Shown here in pieces: positions 25,729-33,184 of a DNA stretch of 35,142 bases (its first letter is position 1; the number at the start of each line of letters is the position of its first letter). This DNA is from Trebonia sp. (lineage in GTDB: Bacteria; Actinomycetota; Actinomycetes; Streptosporangiales; Streptosporangiaceae). A model generated the notes under the pieces. That model was not told the origin of the DNA. It saw only the letters and a list, made by a program, of their open reading frames with translations, and made no database searches. The translations under genes were made by a program, and so were the position numbers. The stretch spans positions 1 to 35,142 of the forward strand of contig JASHPP010000403.1 of the NCBI GenBank assembly GCA_030038035.1, in the 5' to 3' direction.

Positions 25729-25923
25729 ATGAAGAAAATACTACGGTCCAGGCTCCTCCGCCGGACGTTCCCGCCGGCGGCACTCGGCTACGGCGGGTAC
25801 GAGATCGCCCGCGAGTGGCAAGAGATTGTCCGTGCGCTGGGGAGGCTCAGCCCGCTCGGCATCGTCGGCATGCTGTTCATCGGGCAGCTCGGCAACTACC
25901 TGCCGGGCCCGGTGTGGCCGGTG
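25729..25923 (+). pseudogene. remnant of a second UPF0104/AglD-like flippase gene
   Basis: From the ATG at 25729 about 65 codons resemble the start of the 20007-21125 protein. LGYGGYEIAREWQEIVRALGRL aligns with VGYGAYAVSKQWTDIQHAVGRI, then after an internal loss of about 33 residues LFIGQLGNYLPGPVWPV aligns with FFVGQLGKYLPGSVWPV. Downstream of 25923 similarity stops abruptly although the frame stays open to 26310. The gene therefore has an internal deletion and has lost its C-terminal ~240 residues. It likely arose by duplication of the intact gene or acquisition of a relative. Confidence 0.72.
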
Positions 25924-26525
25924 CACTCAACCGGGGCGGGCGGCCCGGCCTGCCACGGGCCTGCGACTGGAAGGCGGTCACTGGCGCCTTGCGGTCGTCC
26001 GGGTAGCGCAGGACACCGCTGTCGACCTCCCGCCGGTTCTCGGCACTTGACCTGGAACGCGACGCCGTCGGCCGGCTCCTCGTGGGCTATGGCGAAGTCG
26101 GCGGCCTGCTCGCAGCCGAGCGGGATGTCACCGGACGGATCGGGATGGGTCCGCCAGTCGTGCGCCCGCGGCTGCCTGACGACGGTCACGTCAGCGTTGG
26201 TGGCGCCGCGGACCGGGTCGCGCTCGGGGTTGCGCGATATCCTTGGCGGCCACCAGTCGCCGCGCGGTGAGCGCGACCACGTCGGCGGCGACGGTCCTCG
26301 CCAGCGCTGATGGCATCCGCATCGCCGTCGGCGAGTCACCGAAGGCGTTCAATCGTTCCGTCGATGGATCCGCCGCGCGATCGGGAGCCTGCCGCGCCGC
26401 GGCACCTCCGCCCTCCGCGACGCCTGTCATTGTGTCCGCTTCCTCAGGTCCGTCTCCGCGCCCCGAGAATAACCTGTATTGTCGATCGGGTTAGTTAGAA
26501 ATATTCAGTTCGCTGGAGAGTGATC
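25924..26525. other. gene-free stretch, possibly decayed coding DNA, with promoter before the dehydrogenase
   Basis: No recognisable protein is encoded here. On the minus strand overlapping frames read ALARTVAADVVALTARRLVA and, in another frame, CEQAADFAIAHEEPADGVAF. This suggests an eroded gene, but neither could be assigned. The last 65 bp (about 26461-26525) are AT-rich and probably hold the promoter of the UDP-sugar dehydrogenase, followed by GGAGAG at 26515-26520. Confidence 0.4.
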
Positions 26526-28292
26526 ATGAGTGTCGCGCCCGTCCGGGTAACTGTGGTCGGGACCGGCTATCTCGGACTGACGCAGGCCGTCTGCATGGCG
26601 GACCTCGGGCACGAGGTTCTCGCGATTGACGCGGACCCTAAGAAGCTGGCCCAAGCGGCGGCGGGGAACGCCCCGTTCTTCGAGCCCGGCCTTGAGCCGC
26701 TGCTACGGAAGAACCTGGATGCCAAGCGGCTGCGGTTCACCGACTCCTATGCGGAGATCGGCGCCTTCGGCGACGTGCACTTCCTGTGCGTGGGCACGCC
26801 CCAACTCGCGGACGGTCAGGCCGACCTGTCTCAGCTGGACGCGGCCGCCGACTCGCTCGCGCCGCGTTTGTCCAGAGAAAGCCTGGTGGTAGGCAAGTCC
26901 ACGGTGCCGGTTGGCACGGCACGCAGGCTCCTCGCCAGGATCCGGTCCGCTGCCCCGGCAGGTGAGGTGGTCGACCTGGCCTGGAATCCCGAGTTTCTCC
27001 GCGAGGGACACGCTATCGCCGACAGCCTCACCCCGGACCGGATCGTGCTCGGCACGCTGGGGCCCTCGGCCGAGAGGCTGCTGCGCGAGGTCTACGCCAC
27101 GCCGCTGGCAGCCGGGGTACCGCTGCTGGTGACCGGCCTCGAAACAGCCGAACTCGTGAAGGTATCGGCCAACGCTTTCCTTGCCACCAAGATCTCGTTC
27201 ATCAACATGGTCGCCGAGGTATGCGAGAAGACCGGCGCGGACGTCATCGAGCTCGCCGAGGCCCTCGGGCTCGACGTGCGGATCGGCCGCCAGTTCCTCT
27301 CTCCGGGCTTGGGCTTCGGCGGCGGTTGCCTGCCCAAGGACATCCGCGCGTTCAGGGCGGTCGCGTCCCAGCTGGGCGCGGAGTCGCTGTCCACACTGCT
27401 TGGCGTGGTCGACCGGGCAAACACCGGCCGCCGGGAGCGGGTGGTGGCGCTGACGCGCGCCGCCGCGCCTGGCGGCTCCCTGAACGGCGCGCGGGTGGCG
27501 GTGCTCGGCCTGGCGTTCAAGCCGGGCAGCGACGACATCCGCGACTCGCCAAGTCTGGACGTCTGCGCTCAGCTAGCCGAAGCCGGGGCCATCGTGACCG
27601 GTCACGACCCGGTGGCCATCGCCAACGCCGCCAGTGCGTGCCCTGAGCTGCGGTACGCGTCCTCGGCGCTCGAGGCCGCCGAGGACGCCGATGTGCTGCT
27701 GCACCTCACCGAGTGGCCGGACTACGGGACGATCGATCCGGCGGCGCTGCGGTCCGTGGTGGCACACCCGGTCCTCGTCGACGCCCGCTGCACACTTGAC
27801 GCGGCTGTCTGGGCGGACGCTGGCTGGACGGTTTACGCACCCGGCAGGCCTGCCGTTACTCTGGCCCGATCGGGCGACGCTGCGAGATTGTTATCCCTGC
27901 TGACGGCCGGCGCGCAGCGCCGGCCGTCAGCAGGGAAGCCTGATCGCACCAACTCCCGGCAGGTGCTCGGACTCTGGTTTGGCGGGCTGATCCTGATCTC
28001 GTTGGGAGGACCATCTCGCCTGGCTTCCGCGGTTGGCCGGTTGCCTAGTCCGCGTTTCGGCGTGAATGGGCAGGCGGGCTTCACCATCTGCCATACGCCG
28101 TGGCTGCTACGTGGCGTGATCACCTTGAGCGCGGCCTGGTGTGGATCCGCCCGCCGACCGAGATGGAGATTTGCCGTCGGGTGTCGAAGGACCAGCATGC
28201 GGTTCACCTGCGCGAGTTCACCGAGACATACGTCCAGGTGGAACTGCATCTCCGGGCTGGCACTGTGGCGCGCGAGATTCAAGCTGGCCTGA
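26526..28292 (+). CDS. UDP-glucose/GDP-mannose dehydrogenase family protein with aberrant C-terminal tail
   Basis: This enzyme of the UGD family oxidises a nucleotide sugar to its uronic acid using two NAD+. The NAD-binding motif VGTGYLGL is at 11-18, VGKSTVPVGT at 122-131, WNPEFLREG near 153-161, the catalytic cysteine in GGGCLPKD (Cys268), and FKPGSDDIRDSP (331-342) in the UDP-binding domain. Homology ends near residue 441 (GWTVYAPGR). The frame continues to 588 residues, about 145 beyond the usual length of around 440, with a composition unlike protein, and runs through a perfect 19-bp hairpin at 27895-27935. A one-base shift would end translation at TGA 27901-27903 within that hairpin. 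The tail is thus probably the result of a frameshift or stop loss. The ATG at 26526 follows GGAGAG. It would supply an acidic sugar to the glycan cluster. Confidence 0.85.
   Translation: MSVAPVRVTVVGTGYLGLTQAVCMADLGHEVLAIDADPKKLAQAAAGNAPFFEPGLEPLLRKNLDAKRLRFTDSYAEIGAFGDVHFLCVGTPQLADGQADLSQLDAAADSLAPRLSRESLVVGKSTVPVGTARRLLARIRSAAPAGEVVDLAWNPEFLREGHAIADSLTPDRIVLGTLGPSAERLLREVYATPLAAGVPLLVTGLETAELVKVSANAFLATKISFINMVAEVCEKTGADVIELAEALGLDVRIGRQFLSPGLGFGGGCLPKDIRAFRAVASQLGAESLSTLLGVVDRANTGRRERVVALTRAAAPGGSLNGARVAVLGLAFKPGSDDIRDSPSLDVCAQLAEAGAIVTGHDPVAIANAASACPELRYASSALEAAEDADVLLHLTEWPDYGTIDPAALRSVVAHPVLVDARCTLDAAVWADAGWTVYAPGRPAVTLARSGDAARLLSLLTAGAQRRPSAGKPDRTNSRQVLGLWFGGLILISLGGPSRLASAVGRLPSPRFGVNGQAGFTICHTPWLLRGVITLSAAWCGSARRPRWRFAVGCRRTSMRFTCASSPRHTSRWNCISGLALWRARFKLA
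27895..27935. terminator. perfect 19-bp inverted repeat, terminator-like hairpin
   Basis: CCCTGCTGACGGCCGGCGC (27895-27913) is followed by the loop GCA and its exact complement at 27917-27935. It lies directly after the end of homology of the UGD-family gene, where a terminator would be expected. There is no T-run on either side, so it may be a hairpin-only actinobacterial terminator. Being symmetric, it could act in both directions. Confidence 0.7.
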
Positions 28293-28520
28293 TCGACGGC
28301 GGTCAGGGCGCCGGGGGTTCACCCCGTCAGGCGCGGTGTCCGGCGGGCGAGGGGCCTGGATGGTGCCCCGTCTACCGCCTTTCGGGCCGGCGGGCAGCTT
28401 ATCTGCGGGCTTGGGGCTTTCATTGGGCCAGGGGTGGGGATGAGTAGGGGTGGCCGGAGGACAATGGATGGCAGTCTGCAGACCAGCTGCCCGGCCGGCA
28501 GCGAGCCCAAGGGGATTGCG
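28293..28520. other. spacer with an unassigned short frame
   Basis: A frame from the GTG at 28100 to TAG at 28447 begins with DHLERGLVWIRPPTEME and RRVSKDQHAVHLREF, which look protein-like, then loses that character. It overlaps the abnormal tail of the dehydrogenase in another frame. It may be the remnant of a lost gene; no family was recognised and no ribosome binding site stands out. Confidence 0.3.
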
Positions 28521-29357
28521 ATGCCGTGGTTTCCGGACTTCATCAGTGCCGCGGAGTTGGCCCGCAGGCAGACTCGCGCCGCAGGTCAGGCTGATCCGGT
28601 CGCGCAGTACATCACCGCGCTGAACAAAGGTGACATCCACGCTATGGAGTCTGTGTGGCCGGGCGAGGTGGTGGTCTATGATCCCCGCGCCGGCGAGATC
28701 CGCGGCCACAAGCAGCTGCGCCGGTTTGTCAGCCAGAATCAATCCTGGCTGGCCGGACGCCACGCCCGGATCGAGACCGTGGCCTCCACGAGTGCCGGCG
28801 GGCGGGCGGTGGTAGAACTGCTGGGGCACCTAGCAGGCGACGGGCCGGAACTGGCCTGGCCGGTGGCGGTCGTCGCCGAATCCCCTGACGACCGGTCGGT
28901 GGTGTTCCGCACTTACTGCAGCCAACAGCCGGTCGACGGACGGCGTCACGTTAGGTCTCCCATACTCAGGCCCGGGATCGGCCGCCTTGGTGATGTCGTC
29001 GGCCGCTACCAGACGGCGCTAAACGCTGGTGACGCCGACGCGATCGTCGGCACTTTCGCGCCGGACGGGTACTACCGTGAGCCCATCGGCCCGCACCTTG
29101 CCCATCGCGGCACCGTCGAACTTCGTTCGTTCTTCACTAGGTGCTTCAGTGCCGGCGGCGGCGTCAGCCTGCAGCACTGCGTCGTGACCGATGACGGCGT
29201 GCGCTGCGCGGTGGAGTTCAACTGTCTTCGCTGGGGCAGCCGCGACCTGCCGCCCCAGGCCGGCATCGCGGTCTATGAACGCGGCCAGGATGGGCGACTG
29301 GCCGCGGTCCGCATGTACGACGACATAGAAGCACCCATCTCTCTGGTTGACGCGTAA
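28521..29357 (+). CDS. tandem SnoaL-like (NTF2-fold) protein
   Basis: This protein of 278 residues is built of two NTF2/SnoaL-like domains. The first (about 25-145) reads DPVAQYITALNKGDIHAMESVWPGEVVVYDP...GHKQLRRFV, and the second (about 155-278) DVVGRYQTALNAGDADAIVGTFAPDGYYREPIG...GTVELRSFF. Both show the typical helix-then-strand layout of this fold, which binds small hydrophobic ligands or catalyses isomerisation or cyclisation. Single-domain proteins are about 120-150 residues, so this is an internal duplication. The ATG at 28521 with AAGGGGA upstream is preferred over the GTG at 28434. The FAD oxidoreductase follows 35 bp downstream in the same direction. Function unknown. Confidence 0.8.
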   Translation: MPWFPDFISAAELARRQTRAAGQADPVAQYITALNKGDIHAMESVWPGEVVVYDPRAGEIRGHKQLRRFVSQNQSWLAGRHARIETVASTSAGGRAVVELLGHLAGDGPELAWPVAVVAESPDDRSVVFRTYCSQQPVDGRRHVRSPILRPGIGRLGDVVGRYQTALNAGDADAIVGTFAPDGYYREPIGPHLAHRGTVELRSFFTRCFSAGGGVSLQHCVVTDDGVRCAVEFNCLRWGSRDLPPQAGIAVYERGQDGRLAAVRMYDDIEAPISLVDA

Positions 29358-29392
29358 CTGGTGGCCGACGAGGCCAGAACGGAGCTGCCGAG

Positions 29393-30775
29393 ATGGCGCA
29401 TTATGACGTGATCGTGTTCGGCGGAGGGGCGCCGGGGGAGCATTGCGCCGGGGCGCTCGCCGCCCGCGGACTGCGCGTCGCCGTCGTTGAGCGCGAGCTG
29501 GTCGGGGGTGAATGCTCCTACTGGGCGTGCATTCCGTCGAAGTCGCTGCTGCGCCCGGGCGAAGCGGTGCATGGCGCACGCGAGGCCGCTGCCAGCGCTC
29601 AGGTTGACATCCAAGCGGCGCTGGCCTGGCGGGACTTCATGGTGTCGAACTATTCCGACGCCGGCCAGCAGCAATGGCTGGAAAGCCGTGGCATTGACCT
29701 GCTGCGCGGCGCGGGCAAGCTGGCTGGCACGGGCGTGGTGGAAGTCGACGGCGTCCGCCACAGCGCGGAGCACGTCGTCGTGGCGACGGGCGCGGAACCG
29801 ATCATCCCGCCGGTCCCTGGACTGCGTGACCTTGCGGGCGTCTGGGGTACGCGCGAGGCCACCAGCATGAAGGCCGTCCCGCGGCGCCTGCTCGTCCTGG
29901 GCGGCGGGGCCGCGGGAGTGGAGCTTGCGCAGGTCGTGCGGCGCCTGGGCGGCGAGGCAGTGATCATTGAGGGTGCCGAGCGGGTGCTGCCGCGCGAGGC
30001 CGCGCTGCTGGGTCAGGCGCTGGGCGAGGCGCTGCGTCAGGACGGGATCGAGCTGGTACTCGGGAAGCGGGCCACCGGGGCACGGCGGGAAGGTGACGAT
30101 TACGTCCTGGGTTTCGATCACGGCCCTGAGCTTCGGGGCGACCGGCTGCTCGTCGCGACTGGCCGGCGCCCGCGCGTCGCCGGGATCGGCCTGGAAACCG
30201 TCGGTGTAACGGCCGACCCCGACCGGGGCATCCCGGTTGACGACTATCTGCGCGCGGGCGAGCGGCTCTGGGCCATCGGGGACGTCAACGGCATCTGGCC
30301 GCTCACCCATGTCGGCGAGTACGAGGGCGATGTCGTCGCGGCGAACATCGCCGGCGAGGCGCGTCCGGCGAACTACGAAGCCGTTCCCCGTGTCGCCTAC
30401 ACCGATCCGCAGGCCGCGGCGGTGGGCGCGGCCGAAGCGAAGTACACGGCGACCGCGCTGCTGTCAGAAGAGCCGAAGATCGCCACCTATACCCACGCCT
30501 ACGCCGAATCCAATGGCTTCCTGACACTGCTCAGCGACGGCCAGCGGCTCACCGGCGCTTACGCCCTCGGGCCAGAGGCCGGCGAGTGGCTTCAGCAGGC
30601 CACGCTTGCCATCCGCGCGCACGTCCCGGTCGAGGTGCTGAGCGACATGATCCAGCCCTTCCCCAGCTTCTCCGGGATCTACAACGCGGCACTGACGGCG
30701 CTGCACATGCAGATAGCGGACATGCCGCCACCGACCCGGCCGATGGCGGCTCAGGCCGCGAGCCTGTCCCGATGA
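29393..30775 (+). CDS. FAD-dependent pyridine nucleotide-disulfide oxidoreductase
   Basis: This 460-residue flavoprotein is of the dihydrolipoamide dehydrogenase/mercuric reductase type. The FAD motif VIVFGGGAPGEHCA is at 6-19 and the redox-active cysteines lie in GGECSYWACIPSK (C41 and C46). The NAD(P) motif LVLGGGAAGVELAQ is near 165-178 and the second FAD motif RLWAIGDVNGIWPLTHVGEYEG near 286-307. In the C-terminal interface, where lipoamide dehydrogenases carry His-x-His-Pro-Thr...Glu, this protein has DMIQPFPSFSGIY. The catalytic His-Glu pair is missing, so it is probably not a lipoamide dehydrogenase or glutathione reductase. Substrate unknown. It shares direction with the SnoaL gene and converges with the SDR gene. 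Confidence 0.87.
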   Translation: MAHYDVIVFGGGAPGEHCAGALAARGLRVAVVERELVGGECSYWACIPSKSLLRPGEAVHGAREAAASAQVDIQAALAWRDFMVSNYSDAGQQQWLESRGIDLLRGAGKLAGTGVVEVDGVRHSAEHVVVATGAEPIIPPVPGLRDLAGVWGTREATSMKAVPRRLLVLGGGAAGVELAQVVRRLGGEAVIIEGAERVLPREAALLGQALGEALRQDGIELVLGKRATGARREGDDYVLGFDHGPELRGDRLLVATGRRPRVAGIGLETVGVTADPDRGIPVDDYLRAGERLWAIGDVNGIWPLTHVGEYEGDVVAANIAGEARPANYEAVPRVAYTDPQAAAVGAAEAKYTATALLSEEPKIATYTHAYAESNGFLTLLSDGQRLTGAYALGPEAGEWLQQATLAIRAHVPVEVLSDMIQPFPSFSGIYNAALTALHMQIADMPPPTRPMAAQAASLSR

Positions 30776-30806
30776 AAGATCGAGCGGCAGTTCACTGCAC
30801 CGGCGA

Positions 30807-31523
30807 TCACGCGGTCCGGCCGCCGTCGATGTACAGGATCTCTCCGGTGACGTACGGCGCTGATTCCAGGTATAGAACGCCGTCCACGATGTCACTGACC
30901 TGGCCCACGCGCCCGAGCGGTGGCAGTTTCCCCGCGAGTGCTTCTGGCGCGTAGGACTCGGCCGGGTGCAGCGGGGTCTGGGTGATGCCCGGTGCGACGG
31001 CATTGACGCGAACGCCGCGGGAGGCATACTCGACGGCCAGCGATTTAGTGACTGCGGCGAGGCCGCCCTTGGTCAGCGCGGTCAGCGCGGTCGGCTCCAC
31101 GGCGTCTGCGTGGGCCGCGATGCTGGCGCTGACATTGACGACATGACCGCCGTGCTGCTTGAGCATCCGGCCGATGGCGCGCTGGGTCAGCCAGAAGAAT
31201 CCGGCCAGGTTGACACCGGTGACCAGCGCGTAATCCTCGGCGGTGTAGTCCGTGAAGGGCTTGGCGAGAAAGACGCCCGCGTTGTTGACCAGGGTGTCGA
31301 CGCGGCCGAAGCGATCGAGCGCCTGGCCGATGATCCGGTCGGCAGTGGCCTGTTCGGAGACGTCGCCCTGCACCGTGAGGATGCCCGGGTCCTTCGACGG
31401 CTGGATGCTGAGCGAATTCGCCACGACCGCCCAGCCTCGCTGCCGGTACCCGTCGACCAGGCCGGCGCCGATTCCCTGCGAGCCGCCCGTGATGATGGCT
31501 ACCTTCTGCTCCGTTTCGGTCAC
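30807..31523 (-). CDS. SDR-family oxidoreductase lacking the catalytic tyrosine
   Basis: This protein of 238 residues has the SDR Rossmann fold: TGGSQGIG at 12-19, NNAG at 80-83, the serine block NVSAS at 130-134, and a C-terminal VTGEILYIDGG as in FabG-like proteins. The YxxxK site reads EPTALTALTK: Lys152 is present but the tyrosine position is Thr148. Several SDRs with an (ALxxLTKGG) variant exist, so it may be folded but with altered or lost redox activity. The GTG at 31523 has GGAG 7 nt upstream and overlaps the stop of the isomerase-like gene by 4 bp (GTGA), so the two are coupled. Confidence 0.85.
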   Translation of the reverse strand: MTETEQKVAIITGGSQGIGAGLVDGYRQRGWAVVANSLSIQPSKDPGILTVQGDVSEQATADRIIGQALDRFGRVDTLVNNAGVFLAKPFTDYTAEDYALVTGVNLAGFFWLTQRAIGRMLKQHGGHVVNVSASIAAHADAVEPTALTALTKGGLAAVTKSLAVEYASRGVRVNAVAPGITQTPLHPAESYAPEALAGKLPPLGRVGQVSDIVDGVLYLESAPYVTGEILYIDGGRTA

Positions 31524-32140
31524 GGCTTTCTCCGGTCTCGGCTGCTCACGGCCGCGGGATCGCTCGGGTGCGGCGTGAGCGGCGTGAGTTCCGCCGTCAT
31601 CCACGGGTCGAGCGGAAGCGCCTTCACAATGGCTTGCATCTCCGCGCTGTCGCCGGCCCGGTACAAGCCTAGAGCGCGCCTGTGACCAGAAAGTGCCCAC
31701 AGCCGCTCGAGGTGTCCCTGGTCAGCCAGTTCGCGTGCGCGTACGGCCTCGCGCGCCTCGGCCTCTTCCACCGCTTGGCGGGGCGTGCCGTCCGGGATCG
31801 TGATCACGAAGGTGGCCAGGAATTCGGTGCCTGACCGGCCTGGCCGGGTGCCCGGGCCCGGGTCGTTGGGGTGCGGCGCGAGCGGCGTCACCTGGTCGGT
31901 TCGCCAGATCTTCAATGGCATCGAAGCCAGGGTCTGCTGGAGCTGACCGGCGTCGGCGGCGGCGAACAGGCCGAGACTGCGCCATTCGCCCGGCTGCAGC
32001 GGCGGGCGCCACAACCGCACCAGCCGGCCCTCCGCGGCCAGGTCACGCGAATGTGCGGCCTCGCGGGCACGGACATCGTCGACCGCCTGCCCCGGCGTCC
32101 CGTCCGGTACATGAGTTGTCATCGTGACGAGGTACTCCAT
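31520..32140 (-). CDS. tandem muconolactone isomerase-like protein
   Basis: This protein of 206 residues contains two similar muconolactone delta-isomerase-like (ferredoxin-fold) domains of about 90 residues. The first reads MEYLVTMTTHVPDGTP...LGLFAAADAGQLQQTLASMPLKIW...LTPLAPHPND-type, and the second EFLATFVITIPDGTP...LGLYRAGDSAEMQAIVKALPLDPWM...LTPLTPHPSD. True muconolactone isomerases are single domains of about 95 residues forming decamers, so a fused pair is unusual. No catechol-pathway genes lie nearby, so the isomerase activity is doubtful. The ATG at 32140 has GGAGG 7 nt upstream. First gene of a two-gene leftward operon with the SDR. Confidence 0.78.
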   Translation of the reverse strand: MEYLVTMTTHVPDGTPGQAVDDVRAREAAHSRDLAAEGRLVRLWRPPLQPGEWRSLGLFAAADAGQLQQTLASMPLKIWRTDQVTPLAPHPNDPGPGTRPGRSGTEFLATFVITIPDGTPRQAVEEAEAREAVRARELADQGHLERLWALSGHRRALGLYRAGDSAEMQAIVKALPLDPWMTAELTPLTPHPSDPAAVSSRDRRKP

Positions 32141-32224
32141 GTTGATCCTCCATCGCTGAGCGGGCCGCCGCCTGCAGGGTTTCACGGCGCCGCTCGACAG
32201 CGGTCCGAGCGCTTCCGTCCCGAA

Positions 32225-33184
32225 TCACAGCAGCGAGGTGAGGTCGGCCACGATGTCCGCCGCTGGCTGCGACTTCCTCGCAAGCGCGACGCCTTGCCCG
32301 GCCCACATAGACAGCGCTTCGATGTCACCTGTGGTCCCGGTCATCGGCGGCGCCGGCTCGTACCGGACGATTGCTTCGCCCGAGGCAAAGTGTGCGATCA
32401 CCTCGCCCGCTCCCGGCCGCTGTGCGAGTGGGGGACGGCCTGCGGCCTGCCAGGCATCGGCGGTCGAGTTGCGGAGGGCGCGGTGGGGAGAGTCGGGCCA
32501 CCCGACCGAGTACAGGTTCGGGTACCGCTGCGGATCGGTTTCGGTCGCGGCTATGAGTCGGTGCCGGTAGTCCTCATGGATCGGCATCTCCTCGGCCAGC
32601 AGGAACCGCGTGCCCAGCCACGCGGCCTGGGCGCCCAGGGCGAGCACCGCGGCGACGCCGCGGGCATCGCCGATTCCGCCGGCCGCGATCACCGGCACCG
32701 GCGCCACCGCGTCCACCACCGCTGGTACAAGTGGAAGTGTCGCGACGGTACCCCACACGTGCCCGCCGGCCTCCCAGCCCTGCGCGACGACCACGTCCAC
32801 ACCGGACGCGACGGCCCGCCGTGCTTCCTCGGCCGTGCCGACCGTGTGCAGGACAATCCCCCCGGCGTCGTGGACCTGCTCGATGTAGCCGCTGGGATCA
32901 CCCAGGAAAAACGACACGATCCGCAAGCCGGCGTCGAGGGCCTGGTCAAGGCGATGGTGCCGATCTTCAGTGAGTACGAGGTTGCCGGAAAACGGCTGCG
33001 CGGTCAGCGCCGCCGTCTCCCGGACCACGGCTCCGACGTCGTCCGACCACGTCAGGGTCAGCATGCCGAGCGCGCCGGCATTCGAGACCGCCGCGGCCAG
33101 CCGGGGAACCGCAACCATGGGCGCCAGGACTATCGGCTGTTCAATCCCGAGCAGCTCGCACACCGGGGTGCGCATCGCGTTCAC
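32225..33184 (-). CDS. nitronate monooxygenase (2-nitropropane dioxygenase family)
   Basis: This 319-residue FMN-dependent TIM-barrel protein has the nitronate monooxygenase order: QPIVLAPMVAV near the N-terminus, LVLTEDRHHRLDQALDAGLRIVSFFLGDP, VVVAQGWEAGGHVWGT with the catalytic His, VPVIAAGGIGDARGVAAVLALGAQAAWLGTRFLL for phosphate binding. Such enzymes oxidise propionate-3-nitronate or related compounds, protecting the cell from nitro toxins. The GTG at 33184 overlaps the stop of the peroxiredoxin-like gene as GTGA; ATG at 33175 is an alternative. Coupled with that gene it suggests a joint detoxification role, which is an inference. Confidence 0.88.
   Translation of the reverse strand: MNAMRTPVCELLGIEQPIVLAPMVAVPRLAAAVSNAGALGMLTLTWSDDVGAVVRETAALTAQPFSGNLVLTEDRHHRLDQALDAGLRIVSFFLGDPSGYIEQVHDAGGIVLHTVGTAEEARRAVASGVDVVVAQGWEAGGHVWGTVATLPLVPAVVDAVAPVPVIAAGGIGDARGVAAVLALGAQAAWLGTRFLLAEEMPIHEDYRHRLIAATETDPQRYPNLYSVGWPDSPHRALRNSTADAWQAAGRPPLAQRPGAGEVIAHFASGEAIVRYEPAPPMTGTTGDIEALSMWAGQGVALARKSQPAADIVADLTSLL

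Noticed and set aside
13289..26496. Complementary CTAACTAA / TTAGTTAG octamers in two AT-rich promoter patches
   Set aside because: Too short to distinguish from chance in AT-rich patches; no further copies noticed.
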